From Phycisphaerae bacterium (GTDB lineage: Bacteria; Planctomycetota; Phycisphaerae; Phycisphaerales; SM1A02): a DNA stretch of 10,829 bases. The notes under the pieces are model-generated. The model searched no databases and was not told the origin of the DNA. It saw nothing but the letters and a program-made list of their open reading frames with translations. Position numbers and translations under genes: made by a program. The DNA lies in the NCBI GenBank assembly GCA_002683195.1, contig NYSW01000044.1:2113-12941 (forward strand). Reading direction: 5' to 3'. This document shows, piece after piece, positions 1-7,204 of the stretch. Positions within the stretch are counted from its first letter, which is position 1. Each line of letters begins with the position of its first letter.

Positions 1-876
1 TGGCTGCTGCCACCGCTTCGAAAGTGGAAGTGGCTTTCCGGGGCCGCCTTCGGCGTGGCGCTCGCGGTCGGGGTCTTCGGGTCTTTCGCGTCGGAAAACG
101 GTCTGCCGGTCTTTCCTCCCAGCCAGAAGGCCCAGTGGCTTGCGTTCAGCGCGATCTTCGCCGGTGCCTTCGCGATTCTGATGCCGTTCACCGGCGAACC
201 GGGTTCCACCCGCAGCTGGCCGATGCTGGAGCTGGTCGCGATCTGCGTCGGAGGTCTGGTCGCCAAAGCGCCCTTCATCGCCGCGATGGTGGCGGGGAAG
301 TCGCTCGACGCCGCCCAGCCCATGTTCAGTGATTCGACGGTGTCCGATCAGATCGCCCTCGGACTGGTGATCGCCCTCGGGATCGTCGCCCTTGACCGAG
401 TGGTCGCGGCCCGTCCCGGATTCCTGATGCCCCTGGTCTTCGGGATCAGCTTCGGTGGCCTCGCTCCGCTGGCGGACGCGGCCGGTTGGATCACCTTGAC
501 CTTTCTCGCGGTCACCGCCAGCATGATCTCCTTCGTCGCGGCGTTCGCCGCGGCGTTCGGTGGGGCGCCGACCATCGGTCGTGGCGGCCTCGCGGCCGCG
601 CTGGTACTGCTGGCGATCTTCCCGATGGCCGGCCATCGGCAGACCTACGGTGATTTTCCGTGGTGGTGCTGGGGCCTGGTGGTCGCGAGTCCTTCGGCGC
701 TCTTGTGGTTCGAGATTCCGATCTTCGGGAAGCTGCCCGCCTGGGCCGGGAACACTCTTCGCATCCTTGCGGTGATCGCGATGGTCGGGGGTGCGGTTCT
801 GATCGCAACCGGTGGTGGCGAAGACTCGAGCGGAAGTGACGGCGGTTCACCTTTCGGAGATTACTCCGATGGTTGA
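1..876 (+). CDS. Polytopic membrane protein of unknown function (5' end cut by window)
   Basis: The frame is open from base 1, so the true start lies upstream; the first possible start inside the window is a GTG at 55. The 291 visible residues are very hydrophobic. I count about eight or nine membrane segments, roughly at visible residues 11-30, 46-63, 77-100, 118-134, 140-157, 160-188, 197-212, 220-238 and 250-270. The end is a short Gly/Ser/Asp-rich hydrophilic tail. I see no catalytic motif, transporter signature or metal-binding cluster and do not recognise the family. The stop codon lies inside the start of the next gene, a predicted lipoprotein, so the two are very likely cotranscribed and translationally coupled and may act together at the membrane. 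Coding status is well supported by length, hydrophobic pattern and the coupling; function is unknown. Confidence 0.8.
   Translation, partial: WLLPPLRKWKWLSGAAFGVALAVGVFGSFASENGLPVFPPSQKAQWLAFSAIFAGAFAILMPFTGEPGSTRSWPMLELVAICVGGLVAKAPFIAAMVAGKSLDAAQPMFSDSTVSDQIALGLVIALGIVALDRVVAARPGFLMPLVFGISFGGLAPLADAAGWITLTFLAVTASMISFVAAFAAAFGGAPTIGRGGLAAALVLLAIFPMAGHRQTYGDFPWWCWGLVVASPSALLWFEIPIFGKLPAWAGNTLRILAVIAMVGGAVLIATGGGEDSSGSDGGSPFGDYSDG
856..860 (+). promoter_or_regulatory. Ribosome binding site of the lipoprotein gene
   Basis: GGAGA lies 8 bases before the ATG at 869, inside the end of the upstream membrane protein gene. It selects this ATG over an earlier in-frame GTG at 812 and gives a protein with a normal lipoprotein signal. 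Confidence 0.6.
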
Positions 877-1555
877 AGTCGATACGCGACGGACGAACGG
901 CCCGGCCCGACGATCGAACGGCTGGAGGAATCGGGGCCTCGGAATCGCGGTGGTGATGCTTGGCTCACTTGGTCTCTCGGGTGGGCTTCTCGGAGGGTGT
1001 GATTCCACCCCCGCGGCGGCCCGGCGGGTGCCGATGGATGCTCAGACTCCGGAGACGCTTCTGGCCTCGCTTCAGATGGCGGCCGAGCAATCATTGAACG
1101 GCTACTACGAGGCGCTGCTCGAGGCCACGGACTGCGAATCGCTGCCCGAAGTCTGCCGGTTGCTCGTGGCGCGTCGGTCGGCGGCCGAGGAGATGATCCA
1201 GCTTCGCAACACGATGGTCGATCGTTACGGGGATCCCGGGCGGCTGGCCGCGGGCGAGATGTTGAGATCGGCGTTCTTCGATCAATTCGACGAGATTCGC
1301 CGAGCGAGCGTCTTCACGGGATCCGGCGACGCCGCGGTCCTCAGAATCGGAACCGCGGTCTATCGCCTGCGTCGCGCGAATTCGACCTGGTCGATCGTTC
1401 AGTTCCCTGATCCGCCGTACGACCCGGCCGCCAGTGCCGATGCGATCGAGATTCTGGTGAAGCGGGTGGAAGGGATCCGGCTGGACGTGGAAGCGGGGCG
1501 AATCCCTTCGATGACCGAACTGGATCGTCGCATCAAGGCCGCCATCAGCGGCTGA
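869..1555 (+). CDS. Predicted lipoprotein, function unknown
   Basis: The protein has 228 residues. An Arg-rich start (RR at 7-8 and 14-15, R20, R22) is followed by a hydrophobic stretch at about 23-42 and a lipobox ending LLGGC at Cys44, so it should be exported and lipid-anchored. The mature part is mostly charged and helical, with two Cys near 'DCESLPEVC' that might form a disulfide, and a short beta-like part ('VYRLRRANSTWSIVQF') before the C-terminal helices. I recognise no family. The ATG overlaps the stop of the upstream membrane protein by 8 bases and has GGAGA at 8 bases spacing. An in-frame GTG at 812 would add 19 residues before the signal and is less likely. The gene is the last of its operon; a strong hairpin follows at 1584. 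Confidence 0.75.
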   Translation: MVEVDTRRTNGPARRSNGWRNRGLGIAVVMLGSLGLSGGLLGGCDSTPAAARRVPMDAQTPETLLASLQMAAEQSLNGYYEALLEATDCESLPEVCRLLVARRSAAEEMIQLRNTMVDRYGDPGRLAAGEMLRSAFFDQFDEIRRASVFTGSGDAAVLRIGTAVYRLRRANSTWSIVQFPDPPYDPAASADAIEILVKRVEGIRLDVEAGRIPSMTELDRRIKAAISG

Positions 1556-1583
1556 GCGATCGAGACGATCATGGCTCGCATGA

Positions 1584-1627
1584 AAATGAACGCGACCCGG
1601 CGGAGTACCGCCGGGTCGCGTTCGTTT
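1584..1627. terminator. Bidirectional hairpin terminator between convergent genes
   Basis: The arms 1584-1603 and 1608-1627 pair over 20 positions around a 4-base loop (agta). The inner 16 pairs are perfect and include CGCGACCCGGCGG and its complement; one T-G wobble sits further out. The arm ends carry AAAA on the left and TTT on the right, giving a short U-tract in both transcription directions. It lies 28 bases after the lipoprotein stop and 29 bases beyond the protease stop on the other strand, so it can end both transcripts. Confidence 0.85.
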
Positions 1628-1656
1628 CTGGACTTCGAATCGGTGGAGTTCGGCTC

Positions 1657-4600
1657 CTACTTGTCTTCGTCCGTGATGCCCATGCCGCTGCGGTCCGGAG
1701 AGGCCGGGCGTTCGACCGGCCGGGCGCCCTCGCCGTTGGCGAGTGCTTCGAGCATGACCTCGACCGCCTTCTGGAGCTGGGGGTCGCCGCCGTCGAGCAT
1801 CAGGCCCGGATCGTCCATCACTTCGATGTCGGGGTCGACCCCGTGTCCCTCGATGCCCCAGGTTCCATCGGTCTCGTAGAAGCCGAAGGTCGGCACCGCG
1901 GTGTAACCACCGTCGATGAGTCCGGGATTGCCGCTGATGCCGACAAGGCCGCCCCAGGTCCGGGTTCCGATCAGCGGACCGAGGTCGTTGTGGCGGAAGA
2001 GCCAGGGGAACATGTCGCCACCCGAACCGGCGAGGCCGTTGATCAGCATCGCCTTGGGGCCGGCGTGCACGCCCATCGGCCACCGCCAGTCCTTCGAATC
2101 CCGGGTCGCCCAGTAGTTGGTCACCGGACGGTTCAACAGTTCGATGAACCGATCAGGGATCTGGCCGCCACCGTTCCATCGCTCGTCGATCACCATGGCC
2201 GGCATGTGCGATTGCCCGTGATACTGACGCACGAGATCGCTCTGGCCGTCACGACCGGTGTTGGGGACGTAGATGTAACCGACCTTGCCGTCACTCATCT
2301 CCTCGACGAAGGCTCGTCGATTCTCGATCCAGTCGCGGTATCGCAGATCGCCTTCGCTGGAGATCGTTTCGACCACCACGTCCCGGGTGCCGGTTTCAGA
2401 TTCTTCATCGACGACGGTGAGTACCACCGTGCTCCCCGCGGTGCCCACGAAGGCGGACCAGGGATCGCGATTCAGATCCATCTCCATGCCGTTCACCGCG
2501 AGGACGATGTCGCCCTCGCCGAGATCGAGCCCCGGCTCCTGCAGCGGGCCGCGGGCATCGACGTCCCAGACGCCGCCGCCGAGGACGCGGGCGATCCGGT
2601 ATCCGTCCGGTCGATCACCCTCGCCGGGGACCGGTTCCCAGTCCACGCCCAGCATGCCGACGTTCATCGAGGGTGAACCCTCGACGTCGCCTCCGTAGTA
2701 GTAGGCGTGGCCGACGTTCAGCTCGGAGATCATCTCCCCGATGATGTGGCTGACGTCCTCGCGGGTGGCCGCCTGGTCGACGAGCGGGAGGTACGCGTCG
2801 AGTACGCCGTTCCAATCGACGCCGTGCAGGCCCGGATCGTAGAAGTGGTCGCGCTGGATGCGCCAGGCGTCGGTGACGAGTTGCCGCCATTCCTCGCGGG
2901 GATCGATGGACACCAGCATGGGATTGGTGACCACTCGGTCGCCACCGTCACCGGTGCCAGCCTTTCGGATCACCGCGCCCGAACCCTGGGGGACCAGCAT
3001 CTTCTTGCCATCGGGTGTGATCTGGAAGCTTCCGCCCGATCCGGCGGACTTCTCGCTGGGGTTGCGGTCGCTCAGGTCGAACACCTTGATGCCACCACCC
3101 TGTCCGCGACGGACGTACATCAGGTGACCTCGGTCGTTGACCTCGAGGTTGCCGAAGGCGCCGGGACGAACCGGAAGCGGCATCGCCCGGGCTTCGAATC
3201 CTTCAAGATCGATCTCAAGCGTTTCCGCGTCGTCTTCTTCCGCGTCTTCGTCGCCGACCTTCTCTTCGTCATCCGCGTCGGTGTCGTCCAGCGGCATTCT
3301 GGTGCCGTTGATCGAGGCGCCGGGGTTGCCGTCGTCGGGATCGCCCTCGCCGCTCAGGGATTCTCCATCGATCACCAGTTCCAGGTCGACGGTGGGTCCG
3401 TTCGCAATGGTCATCACCAGGATCAGGGTCATGGTGTCCTGATCGAAGGACCCGGCGATGTCGCCGGAGAACATCGCGGTCGAGACCGTGCCGGTCACCA
3501 GGTCGTCACCGTTGAGGATGAGCATGATGGTCATCGGGATCTGGCCCATCTGCGGGACGTCGGCCAGGCATTCCCAGGTGCCGCTGACAGGGTCCGCATG
3601 ACCGATGGTCTCGTCCATCTCCTCGTCATCGCCCTCGCCCACATCTTCGTTCGAGCCTTCTTCTTCGGCGTCTTCGTCCTCTTCTTCGTCGTCCTTCCAC
3701 TCCTCTTCGTCGCTTTCGGAGAGCCAGGGGCTGTCGACGTCATCACGGAGAGGGACTGCGATCAGCACGCCGCTGTCGTCATAGATCCAGGTTCCGTCGA
3801 TCGAGGAGTAACTCGGGGCGAATCGTCGATCGCTGGTGAAGTACAGCCATTCGCCGTCGTGGTCGAAGGTCGGGGACTCGTCGTTGAACATGCCGCTGGT
3901 GACGACGTGGGTCTCACCCGAATCAAAGTCATGAAGATGAACGCGTCCCATCATCGATTCACCGACGCTCGCCGACCAGGTGGCCCATCGGCCATCCGAA
4001 CTGAAACTCGGCTTGGGGAACACGCCACGATCATCGTGGGCGAAGGTGGTTCGTTCACCACTTTCGATGTCCACTCGGTGGGCATCGCCGGTCTTGTCGG
4101 CGTAGACCAGGAACGAGGAGTCGGGACCCCAGTGGATCGCGTTCTTGAACACGCCGAGGTCGTCGGTGAGTCGCCGGGGTTCATCTCGGCCGTCGCTGCG
4201 GCGGACGAAGAGTTCGTACTCGCCAGGCGCGTCGGAGAAGTAGGCGATCCACTTGCCATCCGGACTCCAGGACGGTGAGCGTTCGGCGACGCCGGAGGTC
4301 CGGGAGAGGTTCCGGGGGCTGCCGTTCTTCGCGGGGAGCGTCCAGAGATCGCCCCGCGCGGTCGCGGCGACCCGCTTGCCCGAAGGCGAGATCGCCCAGT
4401 CCTGCATGAAATCAGAGGCGTCGACCATGGTGGGGCGAAGGCTTGCCGTCGCGCCGGGAATGTCGATCTCGACCGGGATGGTGGTGCGATTTCGAGCGTC
4501 GTGGACGTAGAGATCCGCGCCGTTCTGGAAGACGAAGCGGGCGGGGCCCTCGCCGTCGGGACCGATGGCCGGCCATTTGATGTCGTAGTCCGCGAAGCGA

Positions 4601-5352
4601 GTGAGTTGTTCACGGTCGCCGGAGTCGATGTCGTATCGCCAGAGGTTCAGCCGATGTTCGTCGCCCGCATCCGAAAGGTAGTAGAGGTCCTCACCGTGCC
4701 ACATGGGCATGGTGTCCGTACCTTCCCAATCGGTGATGCGGCGAGACTCGTCGGTCTTGAGGTTGACCAGCCAGATGTCACTGGCCATGCCACCTCGATA
4801 CCGCTTCCAGGTCCGGCCGTCGCGTTGGTTGGGGGTGTAGGCGACCCAGGTGCCCGTCTTGTCGATGGCCGCGTTGGCACCGTAAGGCATCGGGAGGGCT
4901 TCGGGAAGACCGCCATCACCGTCGACCCGGAAGATGCGCTCCGCTCTTGGGACGCCGTTCATGCCGCGGGCGCTGTAGAGAAGATCTCCGTCCGCGGTCC
5001 AGTCGCTCAGGCGTTCTCCGGTCGGGTGATGAGTGATTCGGCGGGGCATGCCGCCCTTGGTGGGAACCACGTAGATGTCACGGTTGCCGTCGTAGTTTCC
5101 GACGAAGGCGACCTCGCTGCCGTCGGGTGAGAATCGCGGAATCACTTCGACCCCGTCGGGGGACGCGAGGGGAAGGGCGGTTCCACCTTCGATCGGGATT
5201 CGCCAGAGGTCATTCCCATAGGCGAAGACGATCTCGTCGTTCGAGATGTCGGGGAAGCGGTACATCGACGCACCGCCGTCTTCCGCGGCGGCGATGGCCG
5301 GGGCGGTGGTGCCGGCGAGGAGGGAAACGACGATCGAACGGACGATGTTCAT
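1657..5352 (-). CDS. Secreted tricorn-like S41 family peptidase with PDZ domain
   Basis: The 1231-residue protein fits the tricorn protease family: propellers, C1 helical domain, PDZ and C2 catalytic domain. Residues 1-23 look like a signal peptide (hydrophobic core, then AIAAA), so it is exported, unlike archaeal tricorn. PD40/TolB-like propeller repeats ('FSPDG', 'WSPDGKW', 'FSSDGRW') run to about 540. An acidic linker, a beta-rich insert and a second acidic linker follow at about 545-711, then the rest of the propeller. PDZ is at about 892-980. By analogy with tricorn the catalytic residues are H882 (in 'NVGHAY'), S1110 (in 'AGSGGDMFP') and E1168 (in 'IEGHGVDPD'); 'DERWNGGG' is also conserved in type. 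The position before the His is Gly, where tricorn has Ser. It probably degrades peptides outside the cytoplasm. The ATG at 5352 was chosen because an upstream in-frame start at 5430 would put 26 non-signal residues before the signal peptide. It is a single-gene unit between two terminators. Confidence 0.92.
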   Translation of the reverse strand: MNIVRSIVVSLLAGTTAPAIAAAEDGGASMYRFPDISNDEIVFAYGNDLWRIPIEGGTALPLASPDGVEVIPRFSPDGSEVAFVGNYDGNRDIYVVPTKGGMPRRITHHPTGERLSDWTADGDLLYSARGMNGVPRAERIFRVDGDGGLPEALPMPYGANAAIDKTGTWVAYTPNQRDGRTWKRYRGGMASDIWLVNLKTDESRRITDWEGTDTMPMWHGEDLYYLSDAGDEHRLNLWRYDIDSGDREQLTRFADYDIKWPAIGPDGEGPARFVFQNGADLYVHDARNRTTIPVEIDIPGATASLRPTMVDASDFMQDWAISPSGKRVAATARGDLWTLPAKNGSPRNLSRTSGVAERSPSWSPDGKWIAYFSDAPGEYELFVRRSDGRDEPRRLTDDLGVFKNAIHWGPDSSFLVYADKTGDAHRVDIESGERTTFAHDDRGVFPKPSFSSDGRWATWSASVGESMMGRVHLHDFDSGETHVVTSGMFNDESPTFDHDGEWLYFTSDRRFAPSYSSIDGTWIYDDSGVLIAVPLRDDVDSPWLSESDEEEWKDDEEEDEDAEEEGSNEDVGEGDDEEMDETIGHADPVSGTWECLADVPQMGQIPMTIMLILNGDDLVTGTVSTAMFSGDIAGSFDQDTMTLILVMTIANGPTVDLELVIDGESLSGEGDPDDGNPGASINGTRMPLDDTDADDEEKVGDEDAEEDDAETLEIDLEGFEARAMPLPVRPGAFGNLEVNDRGHLMYVRRGQGGGIKVFDLSDRNPSEKSAGSGGSFQITPDGKKMLVPQGSGAVIRKAGTGDGGDRVVTNPMLVSIDPREEWRQLVTDAWRIQRDHFYDPGLHGVDWNGVLDAYLPLVDQAATREDVSHIIGEMISELNVGHAYYYGGDVEGSPSMNVGMLGVDWEPVPGEGDRPDGYRIARVLGGGVWDVDARGPLQEPGLDLGEGDIVLAVNGMEMDLNRDPWSAFVGTAGSTVVLTVVDEESETGTRDVVVETISSEGDLRYRDWIENRRAFVEEMSDGKVGYIYVPNTGRDGQSDLVRQYHGQSHMPAMVIDERWNGGGQIPDRFIELLNRPVTNYWATRDSKDWRWPMGVHAGPKAMLINGLAGSGGDMFPWLFRHNDLGPLIGTRTWGGLVGISGNPGLIDGGYTAVPTFGFYETDGTWGIEGHGVDPDIEVMDDPGLMLDGGDPQLQKAVEVMLEALANGEGARPVERPASPDRSGMGITDEDK

Positions 5353-5443
5353 GAAAGGGTCCCGTGATTCGGATTCGAAGAACGCGTGACGAGCCGATGG
5401 TTCTGCGTTTTGGGAATTCCTGCGACGCATTTCGGTGGTCGAG

Positions 5444-5487
5444 AAAAAAGCCCGGCGGCATTTGCAGGCTGCAAATGCTACCGGGCT
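5444..5487 (-). terminator. Intrinsic terminator of the sigma/anti-sigma operon
   Basis: Arms 5449-5466 and 5470-5487 are 18 bases each and match except for two adjacent internal positions; the loop is 3 bases. On the minus strand the hairpin is followed directly by a run of T (A-run at 5444-5449 on the plus strand), the classic intrinsic form. It lies about 75 bases beyond the anti-sigma stop and before the protease gene, so the protease should have its own promoter in 5353-5443. I could not identify a convincing promoter there. Confidence 0.85.
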
Positions 5488-5506
5488 GAGCGGTCGGGGT
5501 TCCCCC

Positions 5507-5532
5507 TCCGAAGGCGAAAAGAGGCCTTCGGA
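5507..5532 (-). other. Additional hairpin after the anti-sigma gene
   Basis: A perfect 9-bp stem (TCCGAAGGC at 5507-5515 with GCCTTCGGA at 5524-5532) has an 8-base loop. It sits 28 bases beyond the anti-sigma stop codon, ahead of the main terminator. No U-tract follows, so it may stabilise the transcript 3' end or act as an auxiliary pause site. Confidence 0.5.
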
Positions 5533-5560
5533 CGGGTATCAGTCTGCCGGGGGAGCGGGA

Positions 5561-6424
5561 TCAGGCATCCGGCTTCGGTTGGGCGATGATCGGGACCTGG
5601 CTCTTGTCGCTCTTGGCGACGCCACCGGGGCGTTCCACCGTGACCGCGAAGAGGTAGGGCTTGCCGACCGTCAGCTTCGCGTCGATCGAGATGACGGCTT
5701 CACCCTCGTCATTGACGTCGAAGACTCCGCCATCCACCGGGTGGACGTTGTCCGCCAGCGGTGTCGGATTGTCGGGATCGGGCTCACGCTCCTGGTCCCA
5801 GATCCAGAGCTGATACTGCTCTGCTCGCGGGTCGTTGGGAGCGAGTCCCTTGATCAACATGTACCCCTCCTGCGTGGCGGGGTCGAAGGTGACCATGCCG
5901 GTCGCGTCCGCATCCGGCTCGACCAGACCAGCCTGCCAATCCCAGTGGACAGCAGTGGGGTGCTGGTCGATCCAGGCGACGAGTTCGGACCGTGAGGAGG
6001 GCGAAGCCGGTTCGACCGGGCGGGCGACGATGATGGCCACGCCGAGGGCGGCGGCAGCCGCGACCCAGCCAAGCCAGCCCATCGTCGATCCGGTCGGCTC
6101 GGAGGCCGACTGCGAGGCGGGTTCGATTCGTCCGACGACCGGAGTCGACTCCTGATCGATCGTCGCGTGGACGCCGGTCCGGATTCGTTCCATGACGTCG
6201 GCCGGCATCGGCTCCACGTCGGTGGTCGAGACTTCGGACGAGAGGAGCGCGGCGGCTTCGTCCAGGCAGTCTTCCCGAACCCAGGAGTTCTCCGCGAGGA
6301 GTTCCTCGAGTCGTTCGGATTCGGCCTCGTCGAGCCCGAAAGCCGCACGATCGGCGAGGAGGTCGAAGAGTTCTTCGGGCGGCATGGCGAGCCCGGATTG
6401 GTTGTCGTTTGAATAATCGTTCAT
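5561..6424 (-). CDS. RskA-type membrane anti-sigma factor
   Basis: The 287-residue protein has three parts. The N-terminal cytoplasmic helical part, about 14-90, includes 'PPEELFDLLADRAAFGL' and should bind the sigma factor. It has no HxxxCxxC zinc motif; its only Cys is C53. One membrane segment follows at about 117-134 ('WLGWVAAAAALGVAIIVA'). The extracytoplasmic C-terminal part at about 160-280 matches the anti-sigma-K RskA domain, with 'QYQLWIWD' at 203-210 and 'FAVTVERPGG' at 259-268. Known RskA proteins hold their ECF sigma factor at the membrane and release it by regulated proteolysis. The start overlaps the sigma gene stop as ATGA, with GGAG 7 bases upstream (6432-6435), so sigma and anti-sigma are made together. 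The operon ends at the terminator beyond 5487. The family call is firm; the signal sensed is unknown. Confidence 0.88.
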   Translation of the reverse strand: MNDYSNDNQSGLAMPPEELFDLLADRAAFGLDEAESERLEELLAENSWVREDCLDEAAALLSSEVSTTDVEPMPADVMERIRTGVHATIDQESTPVVGRIEPASQSASEPTGSTMGWLGWVAAAAALGVAIIVARPVEPASPSSRSELVAWIDQHPTAVHWDWQAGLVEPDADATGMVTFDPATQEGYMLIKGLAPNDPRAEQYQLWIWDQEREPDPDNPTPLADNVHPVDGGVFDVNDEGEAVISIDAKLTVGKPYLFAVTVERPGGVAKSDKSQVPIIAQPKPDA

Positions 6425-7038
6425 GATTGAACTCCGGACCCGTTGGCCACTTGAGGCAGATCGAAGTCGGTGGCTTCGAGCAGCTGGCGGAGACGGATGA
6501 GCCCTCGGCGGGCGTGAGTCTTGACGGTTCCCAAGGGCATGCCGGTGGTCGCGGCGATCTGCTCGTGGGAGCGTCCGTGGTGAATCGCGAGCCTCAGTAC
6601 TTGCTGCTGCTCGGGACGGAGTTGTTCGAAGGCTTCCGAAGCAACTCCTGCTTGTTCCAACATTTCCGACCGGTCGTCCTCAGGGGCGGAATCAGCGGTT
6701 GACTCCTGCAGGGCGACTGGTTGTGGCCGTCGAGTGCGACGCCTGGTGCGATCTATCAGCCTTCGGCGGGCGATCATCGCCACGAAGGTTGCCTCTCCGG
6801 CGATCGAGGAGTCGAATCGGTGGGCCGTACGCCACACCTCGACGAAGATCTCTTGAACTGCATCCTCGGCCTCGGTGGAGTTCGGGCAGGTCCGTCGGGC
6901 AAGAGACCAGACGAGTCCTCCGAAACGTTTCATCATGTCGTCGACCGCTCCGGGTTCCTGGCGGGCGACGCGTTCGAGGATCGGTGGTTCGTCGCTCTTG
7001 GGAGCACGACGTTTCCGAGATGCGGCGTTCTGAGTCAC
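6421..7038 (-). CDS. ECF-type sigma-70 family sigma factor
   Basis: From the chosen start the protein has 205 residues. Sigma region 2 lies at about 33-102, with 'DAVQEIFVEVWR' (59-70) as region 2.2 and the basic 'RRRLIDRTRRRTRRP' after it. Region 4 lies at about 135-188, with 'LRPEQQQVLRLAIHHG' and the helix-turn-helix 'GMPLGTVKTHARRG'. It directs RNA polymerase to target promoters and should be held inactive by the RskA-type protein encoded immediately downstream (ATGA overlap). The start is uncertain. I chose the GTG at 7038, which has GGAG at 7050-7053 (11-base spacing) and follows the strong hairpin at 7116-7146. The frame stays open to a TTG at 7203 (260 residues), but those extra 55 residues resemble no sigma domain and would be translated through the hairpin. 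A GTG at 7050 is another option. Confidence 0.88.
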   Translation of the reverse strand: MTQNAASRKRRAPKSDEPPILERVARQEPGAVDDMMKRFGGLVWSLARRTCPNSTEAEDAVQEIFVEVWRTAHRFDSSIAGEATFVAMIARRRLIDRTRRRTRRPQPVALQESTADSAPEDDRSEMLEQAGVASEAFEQLRPEQQQVLRLAIHHGRSHEQIAATTGMPLGTVKTHARRGLIRLRQLLEATDFDLPQVANGSGVQS

Positions 7039-7115
7039 GGGTCTGTTCACTCCAGCGTTTGACGCTACGGCCTTTCGAGGTCGTGCGGAACGTTGCAGTG
7101 TATCGGCCCTCTCGG

Positions 7116-7146
7116 GGACGTCGGGTGCGAAGTGCACCCGACGTCC
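7116..7146 (-). terminator. Strong hairpin between the FAS1 and sigma factor genes
   Basis: Perfect 13-bp arms (GGACGTCGGGTGC at 7116-7128 and its complement at 7134-7146) flank a 5-base loop. The hairpin lies about 60 bases after the FAS1 stop and about 80 bases before the likely sigma start. No U-tract follows on the minus strand, so it could be a Rho-independent-like terminator, an attenuator that lowers readthrough into the sigma operon, or an RNA-end stabiliser. As DNA it is also a large dyad that a dimeric regulator could bind. Confidence 0.55.
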
Positions 7147-7204
7147 TGAGTTCTTCGTTGCTAAAGCGGTCAAACCGACCACCTTTCCTGGGAGGAAACC
7201 CAAT

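Noticed and set aside
812..868. Earlier GTG start for the lipoprotein at 812
   Set aside because: It would add 19 residues before the signal region and increase the overlap with the upstream gene; the ATG at 869 has a well-placed GGAGA.
1091..2083. Minus-strand open frame (330 codons) spanning the convergent junction
   Set aside because: It crosses the bidirectional hairpin and overlaps both the lipoprotein and protease genes; its Arg-rich product looks like a shadow frame.
2707..4278. Long plus-strand open frame (523 codons) antisense to the protease gene
   Set aside because: It mirrors the protease coding strand in GC-rich DNA. Its product has no domain or signal, while the opposite strand encodes a clear tricorn-like protein.
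7039..7203. N-terminal extension of the sigma factor to a TTG at 7203
   Set aside because: The TTG has no ribosome binding site, lies one base past the FAS1 stop codon, and its added residues span a perfect hairpin and match no sigma region. Not fully excluded.
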